This document shows positions 37,326 through 46,608 of a stretch of 64,000 bases of DNA, piece by piece. Each line of letters opens with the position of its first letter. Position 1 is the first letter of the stretch. The DNA is taken from contig LT608321.1 of the NCBI GenBank assembly GCA_900095835.1, positions 352,373 through 416,372 of the forward strand, written 5' to 3'. Both the position numbers and the translations under genes were made by a program. The notes under the pieces were generated by a model. It searched no databases, was not told where the DNA came from, and saw only the letters and a program-made list of their open reading frames with translations. The DNA comes from Ihuprevotella massiliensis (GTDB taxonomy: Bacteria > Bacteroidota > Bacteroidia > Bacteroidales > Bacteroidaceae).

Positions 37326-39509
37326 ATGATAGATAGAAGTACCATAGACCGCATCATGGCTGCCGCCGACATCGTAGATGTTGTGGGCGAATTTGTCACG
37401 CTACGCCGTTCAGGTGCCAACTATAAAGGGCTTTGCCCCTTCCATGATGAGAAGACACCTTCGTTCATGGTATCACCTTCTAAGCAACTGTGTAAATGTT
37501 TTAGTTGTGGAAATGGTGGGAACGTGGTAAAGTTCGTGATGCAACACGAACAAATGACCTACCCTGAGGCCCTTAAGTGGCTGGGAAGACGCTATGGTAT
37601 TGAAGTAAAAGAGCGAGAGCAAACAGCAGAACAAAAAGCCGCTGCCACCGCTCGTGAAGCGATGTTTGTCGTCAATGAGTGGGCTAGGGACTACTTTGTT
37701 GAAACTCTCCACAATAACGTGGATGGTCTAGCCATTGGTATGAGTTACTTCCGCCGCCGTGGTCTTCGCGACGATATCATCCGCAAATTCCAACTGGGTT
37801 ATTCTCTGGAACAGCGAGATGCATTAGCGCAAAAAGCACACGCAAAAGGCTTTGAAGAGAAATACATTGAAAGTACAGGCTTGTGTTATCGTACTGAAGA
37901 CGGAAGACTTCTAGACAGATACCACGGACGTGTTATCTTTCCTATTCATTCTGTTTCAGGGCGTGTCGTAGCTTTTGGTGGGCGTATCCTAAATCAAGAA
38001 CAAAAAAACGTAGGAAAATACGTCAATTCACCTGAGTCTGAGATATATTCTAAGAAACGCGAACTCTACGGACTCTATTTAGCCAAGCAAGCCATCGTGA
38101 AACAAGATCGTTGCTACTTGGTGGAAGGTTATCTTGACGTAATCTCCATGCACCAAAGCGGTGTTGAAAACGTAGTAGCATCTAGTGGTACTGCACTAAC
38201 TCCAGAGCAAGTGCGTCTAATCCACCGATTTACGAACAATGTTACGGTGCTCTACGATGGCGACGCAGCTGGTATTCACGCCTCGCTTCGCGGTATTGAC
38301 ATACTGCTCTCAGAAGGCTTGAACATCAAAGTTATGCTTCTCCCCGAGGGTGAGGACCCAGACAGCTATGCACAAGCCAGAACGCCCGAAGAGTTCCGCA
38401 AAGATTTAGAAGCGAACGAAGAAGACTTCATTCAGTTCAAGGCAAACTTGCTACTCAAAGATGCTAGTCGCGATCCTATGAAGCGTGCAAGTGTGATTAC
38501 CGATCTCACTCGTAGCATCTCTGTTATTCCAAGTGATATCGTACGACAAGTCTATATTCACGATTTAGCTGGGCGACTTAATATTGATGAATCTGCCATT
38601 GTCAATGAAGTAGCAAAAGAAATTCGTAAACGAAAGGAAGAAGCGCATTCACGTACTAACCACACTCCCCCGTCAACTTTTTCTCAAGCATCCACGCAAG
38701 GTCTAAGCCAGCAGGCGGCAGCTCCCATAGGTTCTGCGTCAAGTTGCGATATCCCATTGGAAGCTTACGAGCAGATGATGCCTCCCCCAGAAGCTATTTC
38801 AGGCTCTTACGACGCACAACGAGCAACCTCTTCTTTATCACCCGCTACTTCAGATCATAAAGGAAGCGTATCAGGTTCAACTATAAATTTAGGAAAAAGT
38901 AAAGCTCAACAACATCTCATAGCTTGTGAGCTGCAGCTAATACAATTAGTTATACGCTATGGACAATTGCCTACGCTAGCTCCGCAAACAGAAGTTGAAA
39001 CTCCGTGGAGTGCAGCACAAAAAGCCCAAGCAACGGAAGTTGTTGCAGATAGTCCTTTAGTAGCGCCTTTCATTTTAGAGGAATTGACAACTGACGACAT
39101 TCATCTTCAACTGGATAAACATCAGCAGATTTTGGAGGAAGCAGTACAACAGACCCTCGAAAATCCAGACAACTTCAATTCACGCGACTACTTTATCACG
39201 CATCCTGATCAAGAAATCAATCGCTTAGCAGCAGAATTGGCAGACGATCGCTATCCGCTCTCCATAGAGCAACAAAAAGCTTATGTGCCCGAGGAGAAAC
39301 GACTAGTAGATATTGTTCCGCGAGTAATAAATGATTACAAGCATGCTATTCTTGGGGTACAAAAAGAGGAAGTCCTCCTAGCTCTTCGACAACCAGAACT
39401 GCAGCAACAGCCAGAAAAAATGAATGAATTGCTCAAGCAGCTCATTGAAATCAATGAACTTGAGAAACAGTTTGCCAAAGTACTCGGTGACCGTGTCCTA
39501 GTACGTTAA
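37326..39509 (+). CDS. dnaG: DNA primase
   Basis: 727 residues from the ATG at 37326 (MIDRSTIDRI). Makes RNA primers for replication. CHC2 zinc finger at about residues 39-66 (CPFHDEKTPSF ... CKCFSCGNGG), then the RNA-polymerase domain with TOPRIM acid residues in CYLVEGYLDVIS and VLYDGDAAG. After about residue 440 comes a low-complexity Ser/Thr/Ala/Gln linker and a divergent helical helicase-binding C-terminal domain. Longer than E. coli DnaG (581) because of the linker, as usual in Bacteroidales. Confidence 0.96.
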   Translation: MIDRSTIDRIMAAADIVDVVGEFVTLRRSGANYKGLCPFHDEKTPSFMVSPSKQLCKCFSCGNGGNVVKFVMQHEQMTYPEALKWLGRRYGIEVKEREQTAEQKAAATAREAMFVVNEWARDYFVETLHNNVDGLAIGMSYFRRRGLRDDIIRKFQLGYSLEQRDALAQKAHAKGFEEKYIESTGLCYRTEDGRLLDRYHGRVIFPIHSVSGRVVAFGGRILNQEQKNVGKYVNSPESEIYSKKRELYGLYLAKQAIVKQDRCYLVEGYLDVISMHQSGVENVVASSGTALTPEQVRLIHRFTNNVTVLYDGDAAGIHASLRGIDILLSEGLNIKVMLLPEGEDPDSYAQARTPEEFRKDLEANEEDFIQFKANLLLKDASRDPMKRASVITDLTRSISVIPSDIVRQVYIHDLAGRLNIDESAIVNEVAKEIRKRKEEAHSRTNHTPPSTFSQASTQGLSQQAAAPIGSASSCDIPLEAYEQMMPPPEAISGSYDAQRATSSLSPATSDHKGSVSGSTINLGKSKAQQHLIACELQLIQLVIRYGQLPTLAPQTEVETPWSAAQKAQATEVVADSPLVAPFILEELTTDDIHLQLDKHQQILEEAVQQTLENPDNFNSRDYFITHPDQEINRLAAELADDRYPLSIEQQKAYVPEEKRLVDIVPRVINDYKHAILGVQKEEVLLALRQPELQQQPEKMNELLKQLIEINELEKQFAKVLGDRVLVR

Positions 39510-39514
39510 GTTAA

Positions 39515-39542
39515 CCCCGCTAGCTTTCACGAGCAAGCGGGG
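39515..39542 (+). terminator. dnaG terminator
   Basis: CCCCGCT / AGCGGGG (39515-39521, 39536-39542), then ATTATATTTATT; begins five bases after the stop. Confidence 0.6.
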
Positions 39543-40030
39543 ATTATATTTATTACGCCCCACAACCAAAGTTGTGAAGATACGCTACCCCAACAGCTAG
39601 AAAAGTAGAAGGCAACTTGGCAACCGCAGCGCGAATTTCAGTAAAGAACGGTATTGAGATGATTCATTTGCGACGAAATCGCAAAAAGCAGCCTAGTACC
39701 AGATAAACAGTCGTAAGTTTCCGAAAAATCTCAGAGTTTTTTCGGAAAACGTGGAAGAAATTTTGAAGATGTCCGACGTTTTTCTCGAATCTACGGAGAA
39801 AATGTGTGCTGTACTAGACATAGCCCAAATCCCAAGGGACAATGCTAATTGGTTATCTGTAGTCAACGTAAGACATAGCAAGAAACAGCATTCCAAAAAC
39901 CAATCATTCATATAAAACAACAAACAGCTTTGCAGATTTCTGTCATCACTCATACTAACTAATCGAATTATCATACTATAAGAATCCCCAAAATCTACAA
40001 GCACCACCTGAACCTATCTATAGAAGAAGA
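39543..40030. other. gene-free gap between convergent genes
   Basis: About 490 bases. It contains a small hairpin (TTTGCGA / TCGCAAA at 39667-39685) and repeat copy C. The minus-strand frame at 39693-40007 has no recognisable protein features. Confidence 0.6.
39710..39805. repeat. degenerate intergenic repeat, copy C
   Basis: The minus strand carries TTTTCTCCG, AAAACGTCGGACATCTTC and TTTCTTCCACG in order, matching the order in copy A (TTTTCTCGG, TTTCGTCGGACATAATTT, ATCTCC). Also TCCGAAAAAT..TTTTTTCGGA as an internal inverted repeat. Confidence 0.45.
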
Positions 40031-40066
40031 CAGCGCAACAACTGGTGATACCCATTTGTTGCGCTG
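40031..40066 (-). terminator. terminator for the DUF4468-like gene
   Basis: Perfect 11-bp stem CAGCGCAACAA / TTGTTGCGCTG; on the minus strand a T/C-rich tail (TCTTCTTCT) follows. Confidence 0.55.
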
Positions 40067-40155
40067 AAAATATTGAAAATCTGAAGCATCTGACTTCTGT
40101 AAATCAAAGGATATAGAATGTATTACTCTAAATAGAAAAGAGATATAATTGATTG

Positions 40156-40788
40156 TTACTCTTCAACGACGCGGACAAACTTGAGTCCACATGCTCTTCC
40201 TGCTCCGCGAAAGAGTTCGTTCTTACGATCAATCGTGGCTACTCTGAACTTTTTACTAGTACCACGGCGCAATTGAGTTCCATTCTTCTTCAAAGCTTCT
40301 TTATCTGTAATCCACTCTTCTGCTAGCATCACATTGTCTTGTCCAGGAGTTGTCATAGGTTCATAAATATAACGTAAGCGAAGCAACGTTACTTTGAACT
40401 GTCCCTCTGAAACTTCAAAGACCAAATGGTAGAAAAAACGTGCAAAGTCAGAGACAAGCGCTGTACGCTTGAACCAAATGGTTTCTTCGATTGAAGCTGC
40501 TATAACACCTTCTTGAGGAGAAAGCTCCATAATACGAGATTGTGGAAGATGATTCTCACCAGTCACAATGGATTCCGTATATTTTTTTAGTGCCTCGAAG
40601 ATATCAGCCTTTGATTTTCCGGGTACAACAAATGTTTCTTCAAAAACCACTACCCCATTTTTCTCTGTAACAGCCCCATTTAGGTAGTTGTCTGTAGTTA
40701 CGATAGAGGCTTTATCAGTGGATTGCGCCCAATTATTGAGAGATCCACCCAAGAATAGAGCACAAACAAGGAAAAGTATCTTTTTCAT
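40156..40788 (-). CDS. DUF4468-like exported protein
   Basis: 210 residues with a signal peptide (MKKILFLVCALFLGGSLNNW..AQ). 'GVVVFEETFVVPGKSKADIF' followed by EALKKYTES, and 'FYHLVFEVSEGQFKVTLLRL' with RYIYEP, match DUF4468, a Bacteroidales envelope domain with a TBP-like fold and no known function. Own promoter box and terminator; single gene. Confidence 0.8.
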   Translation of the reverse strand: MKKILFLVCALFLGGSLNNWAQSTDKASIVTTDNYLNGAVTEKNGVVVFEETFVVPGKSKADIFEALKKYTESIVTGENHLPQSRIMELSPQEGVIAASIEETIWFKRTALVSDFARFFYHLVFEVSEGQFKVTLLRLRYIYEPMTTPGQDNVMLAEEWITDKEALKKNGTQLRRGTSKKFRVATIDRKNELFRGAGRACGLKFVRVVEE

Positions 40789-40808
40789 ATGGCGGTTTAT
40801 TTTTCTGA

Positions 40809-40816
40809 CAAATATA
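40809..40816 (-). promoter_or_regulatory. -7 box for the DUF4468-like gene
   Basis: The minus strand reads TATATTTG, 20 bases before the ATG. A plus-strand TATATTTG also occurs at 40852-40859 with no gene after it. Confidence 0.5.
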
Positions 40817-40978
40817 CGATTTCTTATTGAAACAGACGAACCTGCTTGCGATATATTTGTTTATTTAATGCTGGCTTAGCTGTTTATGGTATTTCTTACG
40901 ATAGCAAGATGAAACTTGAACATGTTGCACATCAAATAAAGTGAGCTGAACACTGGCCCCTCTACAATCACAAAGTAT

Positions 40979-41017
40979 AAAAAAGAATCGTTGCAGATAC
41001 CACATCTACAACGATTC
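40979..41017 (-). terminator. tRNA-Asp terminator
   Basis: GAATCGTTG / CAACGATTC (40985-40993, 41009-41017) with an inner AGAT/ATCT pairing; the minus strand then reads TTTTTT. It begins 57 bases after the tRNA 3' end. Confidence 0.75.
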
Positions 41018-41074
41018 AAAGGGAATTTCTAATACATTAGCAGCTCTTGAATGAGCAATGCTTGCAAATAAAGG

Positions 41075-41148
41075 CGGTGCGTACGGGACTCGAACCCGTG
41101 ACCCCATGCGTGACAGGCATGTATTCTAACCAACTGAACTAACGCACC
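41075..41148 (-). tRNA. tRNA-Asp (anticodon GTC)
   Basis: 74 bases. Acceptor GGTGCGT pairs with ACGCACC, D arm AGTTCAGTTGGTTAGAAT, anticodon arm CATGCC-TGTCACG-GCATG region with GTC, T arm ACGGGTTCGAGTCCCGT, discriminator G. CCA is not encoded. It has its own promoter and terminator. Confidence 0.95.
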
Positions 41149-41162
41149 TCGGTTTTGCAACG

Positions 41163-41194
41163 CAAAAATACTCATTTATGCTGTAATGACCAAA
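41163..41194 (-). promoter_or_regulatory. tRNA-Asp promoter
   Basis: Minus strand: TTTG (complement of 41191-41194), 20-base spacer, TATTTTTG (41163-41170), 15 bases before the tRNA 5' end. Confidence 0.75.
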
Positions 41195-41276
41195 TGTTTT
41201 CTCCAGTTTTTATCAAGTACAAATAGAGCTTCTGTGCAATGCATTAGTATAACACCATGTAAACTACACACATTGC

Positions 41277-42890
41277 TCAATATCCTGGATTCTGGTTCCA
41301 CAAGTGATTCATTTGCAAAATACGAGCTGGAATAGGGAAAACGGTGGTATAACCATTAGATTCTTTTTCCAATTGGGGGCGTTCTTCGTAAGTCAAATGA
41401 AAACGTCCGAAGCGTATAAGGTCATATCGGTGTGTTCCTTCCCACACAAGTTCCAGCATGCGCTCCTTCAACACATCCTCTAAAGTGGCATTTGAAAGTC
41501 CAGACAAACCTACACGATTTCTCACAGTGTTGAGCGCCTCGTCTCCATTGAGGCCTTGACGAATGAGCGCCTCAGATCGCATTAGTAAGGCATCAGAATA
41601 TCGATAAAGCACGATGTCATTGTTCTGCAGTTTACCATCATCAAAGGCGGTACGGTCTATCTCATACTTATACATTCTCGCACCTGCTGTTTTCTCATAA
41701 TCAGAACCTGTGAGTTGCATACGAATTTCTTTGGGACAATAGACTAGACTTTCACCATTAGATTGCTTTATATATTTCCCATCCACTTTCACTGTATCTG
41801 CAAAGAAATTCAATGTAAAGCGAGGGTCTTGCTCGGAAGTTCCATAGCCAAAAGCTGAAAGTGTGGTGAGAGTAGCACTACTTCCATTTTCTGCTCCTCT
41901 GCCTAAGGCACTACCATGAATATAGTGCAACGTGCGGAAGAGATTTTTGAATAAGGTGGCATAAAGCGTCTTATCCATGGGTATAGTATATATGTTCTCT
42001 TGAGAATGCTCGTTGGCAACTGCAAAGTTGTCTGAGTAATTGCGCTCTAGAATATACCCAGCAATAGCAAGAGAATCACAATAAGCCACAGTCGTTTGCC
42101 AAGCATTGAGCGACTTTTCTCCCACTTGAAACTGAATAGTTGCACCATCGGGGCGTTGCTGATCAGTCCAATTATCGTCCATATACACCTCTGAATTTAG
42201 CGCTAAACGAGCTAGAAGGAAATGCACGACGGGCTTTGTGATACGTCCATAGTAGTTACCCAATAAGTTGCTACGAGAAGACGACAAATTGGGTAAAGAT
42301 GATAGCAACTCATCTACGACAAAGCGAAAAACTTCACTACGAGAGCGTTGCTTCATCTGATCTAATTTCGTACCAGTATCAGTCACGATAGGAACTCGTC
42401 CAAACAAGTCCATCAACTGATAATAAAAGAGCGCACGAATAGCTCTAACTTCAGAGCTATACGCTTTCTTTTGTTGGCTCGTCAGTAGATACTTATATCT
42501 TTCTAAAATCTCAAGGGAGTGATTGCAAAGCATCACAGAGCGAAAGAGATAATTCCACATGCTATACAATTCTGGGTCAGCAGCTGTCCACTTGTGCAAA
42601 TATAGATTCTGCCAAAACCCTCCATCATACCAATCACCTCCTCGAATAGGAATCATTGCTTCGTCGGTAGTAAAGGTGTTGTAATCATACACTCCACGAT
42701 AAGTACCTTGCAAGCCTTCTCCATCTTGCGCACCACCAATGTTTACATATAGAGAAGCTACAGCAGTAAGATAGAGATTAGTAGCATTGTTCACAGCTCT
42801 TTTTTCATCGAGCTGCCCATTTGATTCTGTAGTTAAACAACTGCTTAGCAAGACTGCGCCAAACAGTAGGGAAAGATATCGTAACTTCAT
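41277..42890 (-). CDS. SusD/RagB-family nutrient-binding lipoprotein
   Basis: 537 residues. Lipoprotein signal (LLFGAVLLSSC, acylated Cys at residue 18), then the helical TPR-like scaffold of SusD: SEVRAIRALFYYQLMDLFGR, RITKPVVHFLLARLALNSEV, and the C-terminal LKERMLELVWEGTHRYDLIR with RFG. It caps the SusC channel from outside and helps catch the ligand. It starts 12 bases after SusC. No glycoside hydrolase, sulfatase, peptidase or regulator gene is adjacent, so the ligand (glycan, peptide or other) is open. Confidence 0.95.
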   Translation of the reverse strand: MKLRYLSLLFGAVLLSSCLTTESNGQLDEKRAVNNATNLYLTAVASLYVNIGGAQDGEGLQGTYRGVYDYNTFTTDEAMIPIRGGDWYDGGFWQNLYLHKWTAADPELYSMWNYLFRSVMLCNHSLEILERYKYLLTSQQKKAYSSEVRAIRALFYYQLMDLFGRVPIVTDTGTKLDQMKQRSRSEVFRFVVDELLSSLPNLSSSRSNLLGNYYGRITKPVVHFLLARLALNSEVYMDDNWTDQQRPDGATIQFQVGEKSLNAWQTTVAYCDSLAIAGYILERNYSDNFAVANEHSQENIYTIPMDKTLYATLFKNLFRTLHYIHGSALGRGAENGSSATLTTLSAFGYGTSEQDPRFTLNFFADTVKVDGKYIKQSNGESLVYCPKEIRMQLTGSDYEKTAGARMYKYEIDRTAFDDGKLQNNDIVLYRYSDALLMRSEALIRQGLNGDEALNTVRNRVGLSGLSNATLEDVLKERMLELVWEGTHRYDLIRFGRFHLTYEERPQLEKESNGYTTVFPIPARILQMNHLWNQNPGY

Positions 42891-42902
42891 GACACTAAGA
42901 CG

Positions 42903-45749
42903 TTAGAAATGAACGCTGAGTCCAACAGAATATGTGCGATATACAGGGATAGAACGTTTGTCATCTATACCCATTGTCGCGTTCAGTACATGACTATTGA
43001 TCATTGGACTCAAGCCACTATAAGAAGTAATTGTCGCAAGGTTATTTACACTCAGAGAAAAACGCAATCCATGCACATAACGACTATGAACAGGCACGTT
43101 CCAACCCAATGTGACATAGTCTATAATCACGTAATCTCCTGATTCTAACCAATAATCAGTCGCAACTTGGTCTTCTATCTGTCCAGAAGGCGCAGATTTC
43201 ATAACGTTGTAGTCCGGAAAACTAGACATGTTCATGTAAGACAAAGCAGTACCATTGAAAATCTTATGGCCAAATGCACCGTTCACTTGCACAGCTATAT
43301 CAAAGTTACGATAACGAAGAGAGACATTGGAGCCTACCATAAACTTTGGCATTGCTTGTCCTGCTATGTAACGGTCGCCACTATCTGAGAGATCAATGTT
43401 ATCATCATTGTTCAAATCGGCAATTTCATAATGGCGCTTACCTTTAGCATCTGTTAATAAGCCTGTGCTGTGAGGTAAATAAAAGACGCCTAATGGTTGA
43501 CCTACTATTTGGTATAGTACATTATTGTTACCTCCATGAAATCCAGCTCCGTTTAGTCCCCCAACACTGGTGATTTGAGGAGCAGTCAAAGGGAATCCAC
43601 GATAATCACCATCGAGAGAAAGCAACTTATTTCTTGACCATGAGAGATTTAGATTGAGATTTAATTCCCAATCTCGATTTTGAAGAGGTGTTATGCCCAA
43701 CCCCACTTCAAAACCTTCGTTGCGCATACTACCATTATTTGCTAAAAGTTTATTTGTTGTAAAGGGAGGTATAGGAACATCATATTGATAAAGCATATCA
43801 TATATGTGAGCACGATAGTACTCAGCCGTAAACAATAAGCGATTGGTCCACCACCCCATCGAAAATCCAACATTGTAAGTACTACGCTTCTCCCAAGTCA
43901 AATCAGGATTTGCATTCTTTGCCATACTTAATGCCACAGTCGGTGTACCATTATAAGATACTATCCCTTGAGGCTCTAATCGCTGAAAAGTACTATAGGC
44001 ACTGATACCTCCGAGATTACCAGACAGACCATAACCAGCGCGCACTATAAGTTGAGACAACGGAGTGTAATCACGGAAAAAAGGTTCTGCTTTGACATTC
44101 CATTCTCCTGACACCGAGGGGAACATGCCCCAAGTGTTGTTTACTCCTACGAGTGAGCTGCCATCCCATCGACTACTTAATGCAACCGTATACTTATTAT
44201 ATAAACTATAGCGCACATTGAATAGGAAAGAAGCTAGGCGAGGGCTTTCATCATAACTCAACGTACCACCATACGGTCTTAAAGCGGCAAACGCTAAGTT
44301 ATCATACCCCACAACATTATAATTGAAACCTCGAACTGTCGTTCCAAAGGAACTTAGATTTTTCTCTTGATATTCGCTAAGGAATTGAGCTTTGATGTGG
44401 TGGAAGCCAATGGTTTTATCAAAATCTATAGAAGCGTTCAGTAACCAGTCTTTATGCTTTTCTTCTTTTCTGACTGCCATGCCTTGAGCTGCAGTCCAAG
44501 TTGGATAAAACCCCGCATTTTCAACGGATGTAAAAGTATAAGCCCCAAAAAGTCTCATCGTAAGCTCTGGCCAGAGTTGAGCTCTAAGCGAAAGATGGGT
44601 ATTAAAATTCTGATTAAATACCTCATCCTTAACACGAAGTCTTGCTTGTGGCGGCGCAATTTGGTTAGCAGTAGGATTTATAGCCCAACCATTACCATTC
44701 CACTCCGAAGATAATGTGGGATTCTGCGTAGCAGCCGCGTAAAACAAGGCTTGTAGATCTGCTATATTACGGTTACTTTGAGAAGAACCAAAGATGCCAA
44801 AATCTATAGTCAAAAATTTATCAATAGCTAATTGAGTGAGATCAAGCTTTGCCACATAGTTATTGTAGCCAATATTACGAATTACCGTCTCACGGCCAGT
44901 ATATGCCACAGAGGCACGATAATTCGACTCGGCAGTTCCACCAGAAAACGAAACGTGATGGTTGCTTACACTTCCCACCCGGGTTGGCAATGCAGTATAG
45001 TCTACGTTTTGTCCACCATTGATATAGGATAATCCAAGTTGTTGGGCTGTCCTGACATATTCAGACGCAGAAAGCATCTCAATATTCTTATAAACACTCT
45101 CCCATCCCCAATTTCCATCATACGTAATCTGGAACTTTCCATCGCGTCCTTTCTTCGTAGTCACAATAATCACCCCCGCTGCACCACGAGAACCAAACTG
45201 TGCTGTTTCAGATGCGTTTTTTAGCACTTCAAACTTCTCGATATCAGAAGGATAAATCGTACTAAGTGTAGAAAGGTCTGAAGATATGTCATCAATAATC
45301 ACCAAAGGATTATTGCCACCCATGATAGAGGAATTACCGCGAACGCGAACACTACTAAGCATTGCCAATCGCTCTGCACCTCCGCTACCAACATTCACAC
45401 CTGCTATTTGACCAGAGATAGCCCCAATCGAACTATTTAAAAGCCCTCTGTTGAGTTGTTCATCTGAAATCTTAGTTTGTAACTGCTTTCTCCATGTATG
45501 AATCTTATCTCCAAGAGAAAGCACTTGCAAACTATCAGCAGATAACAGAGAAACACTTGAGACTTGAGACTTATTCTTGAGCTTTTTATCCAAGAGACTA
45601 GCAGCCTGGGGCAATGCACTCGCCTCGTCTTCTACATAACAATGCTTAGCATATTCGATACTAGCAGCTACATTAGTTTCCTGGTGAGCAGCAAGAGCAA
45701 GTGGACTTACTCCTAAAATAGAAGTAAGAACAAGAGTTGTTGTTGTCAT
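42903..45749 (-). CDS. SusC/RagA-family TonB-dependent transporter lacking the usual N-terminal domain
   Basis: 948 residues from the ATG at 45747-45749; an in-frame ATG at 45765-45767 is an alternative. Signal segment TLVLTSILGVSPLALAAHQ has no basic residue. The usual 80-residue carboxypeptidase-regulatory-like domain is missing; residues about 25-100 are a charged linker. The plug follows: AISGQIAGVNVGSGGAERLA, VRVRGNSSIMGGNNPLVIID, FGSRGAAGVIIVTTKKGRDG. The rest is the 22-strand barrel, ending in aromatic residues (..YSVGLSVHF). Imports a large ligand with SusD, powered by TonB. It lies 71 bases after the exonuclease gene on the same strand. Confidence 0.93.
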   Translation of the reverse strand: MTTTTLVLTSILGVSPLALAAHQETNVAASIEYAKHCYVEDEASALPQAASLLDKKLKNKSQVSSVSLLSADSLQVLSLGDKIHTWRKQLQTKISDEQLNRGLLNSSIGAISGQIAGVNVGSGGAERLAMLSSVRVRGNSSIMGGNNPLVIIDDISSDLSTLSTIYPSDIEKFEVLKNASETAQFGSRGAAGVIIVTTKKGRDGKFQITYDGNWGWESVYKNIEMLSASEYVRTAQQLGLSYINGGQNVDYTALPTRVGSVSNHHVSFSGGTAESNYRASVAYTGRETVIRNIGYNNYVAKLDLTQLAIDKFLTIDFGIFGSSQSNRNIADLQALFYAAATQNPTLSSEWNGNGWAINPTANQIAPPQARLRVKDEVFNQNFNTHLSLRAQLWPELTMRLFGAYTFTSVENAGFYPTWTAAQGMAVRKEEKHKDWLLNASIDFDKTIGFHHIKAQFLSEYQEKNLSSFGTTVRGFNYNVVGYDNLAFAALRPYGGTLSYDESPRLASFLFNVRYSLYNKYTVALSSRWDGSSLVGVNNTWGMFPSVSGEWNVKAEPFFRDYTPLSQLIVRAGYGLSGNLGGISAYSTFQRLEPQGIVSYNGTPTVALSMAKNANPDLTWEKRSTYNVGFSMGWWTNRLLFTAEYYRAHIYDMLYQYDVPIPPFTTNKLLANNGSMRNEGFEVGLGITPLQNRDWELNLNLNLSWSRNKLLSLDGDYRGFPLTAPQITSVGGLNGAGFHGGNNNVLYQIVGQPLGVFYLPHSTGLLTDAKGKRHYEIADLNNDDNIDLSDSGDRYIAGQAMPKFMVGSNVSLRYRNFDIAVQVNGAFGHKIFNGTALSYMNMSSFPDYNVMKSAPSGQIEDQVATDYWLESGDYVIIDYVTLGWNVPVHSRYVHGLRFSLSVNNLATITSYSGLSPMINSHVLNATMGIDDKRSIPVYRTYSVGLSVHF

Positions 45750-45820
45750 CTCAAAGGGTATTATCATCGGATGTATCCATCTATCATAGAGTATATTGTA
45801 CTTGTCAACAGTTTGTGGTC

Positions 45821-46414
45821 CTACAACCTGACAACACCTCTACGAATCAACTCGAAAAAGCATTCTTTGGTAGCAACAATATCCGCCATTGCATCGTGTG
45901 CACCATCAAATTCTTGACCGAAAAGCTTGGTGTATAGTTCCATCAATTTGGGCCATTTGGGACCAAAACGTCCGGGAATATTACAATATTGAATCGTAGC
46001 TTGCATGGTACAAAGCGTAGGACGAGCAAACATGATACGAGAGTCATAACCTAAACGCACATATTCTGCTCCAACGATGTGCAAATCATAATCTAGATTG
46101 TGACCAATCACACATTCTGCTTGGTTAAGATCTGCACCGAAGGCAAAGATAACATCAAGCAATGGCTTACCATTCTCAAGGGCAAACTCAGTGGTTATGC
46201 CATGCACGTCTGAAGCAGCTTTAGGAATTTCAAAACCATCTGGACGAACAATATGGTTTCCCTCTGACAAAATGCGACCTTCTGCATCAGTCAAAAGCCA
46301 TCCAAGTTGAATGAGCCGAGGCCAGTTGTCTGTATTGGTGCAAGGGGCCTTGTAATCTTTGGGAATTCCCGTAGTTTCGGTGTCAAAAAAAAGATATTTT
46401 TGGAAGTTATTCAT
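45821..46414 (-). CDS. DEDD 3'-5' exonuclease (DnaQ-like)
   Basis: 197 residues. Exo I FFDTETTGIPKD, Exo II HNLDYDLHIVGAEY, Exo III GAHDAMADIVATKE, giving the DEDDh set of acidic residues and His. A stand-alone proofreading-type or RNase T-like domain; substrate not determinable. Cytoplasmic. Promoter uncertain: the closest word on its strand is GATATTTG (46472-46479), one base off consensus. Confidence 0.9.
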   Translation of the reverse strand: MNNFQKYLFFDTETTGIPKDYKAPCTNTDNWPRLIQLGWLLTDAEGRILSEGNHIVRPDGFEIPKAASDVHGITTEFALENGKPLLDVIFAFGADLNQAECVIGHNLDYDLHIVGAEYVRLGYDSRIMFARPTLCTMQATIQYCNIPGRFGPKWPKLMELYTKLFGQEFDGAHDAMADIVATKECFFELIRRGVVRL

Positions 46415-46564
46415 GGACTATCTATAAAAGTGATGTAGAAACAACAAATTGAGATTGTATGTACTTTGCTGCAAATATCCAAAAAAATGCTGAGAGAAGC
46501 AAGAACTCCGGTATAGAAAAGGTATTCTTTGACGAATAAACCTCCTTTATCCCAAGATTTTTTG

Positions 46565-46572
46565 TACTTTTG
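46565..46572 (+). promoter_or_regulatory. -7 box for kdsA-kdsD
   Basis: TACTTTTG, 37 bases before the kdsA ATG; no clear -33 box. Confidence 0.5.
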
Positions 46573-46608
46573 CAGTACATTATTCTCCACAATTAAGCTA
46601 AGTCTATT

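Noticed and set aside
39693-40007. 104-residue minus-strand frame
   Set aside because: Runs through repeat copy C, between convergent terminators; no motif or promoter.
40852-40859. Plus-strand TATATTTG as promoter of an unknown RNA
   Set aside because: The -33 box is poorly spaced, no plus-strand gene or T-tailed hairpin follows; the hairpin at 40985 fits the minus-strand tRNA-Asp.
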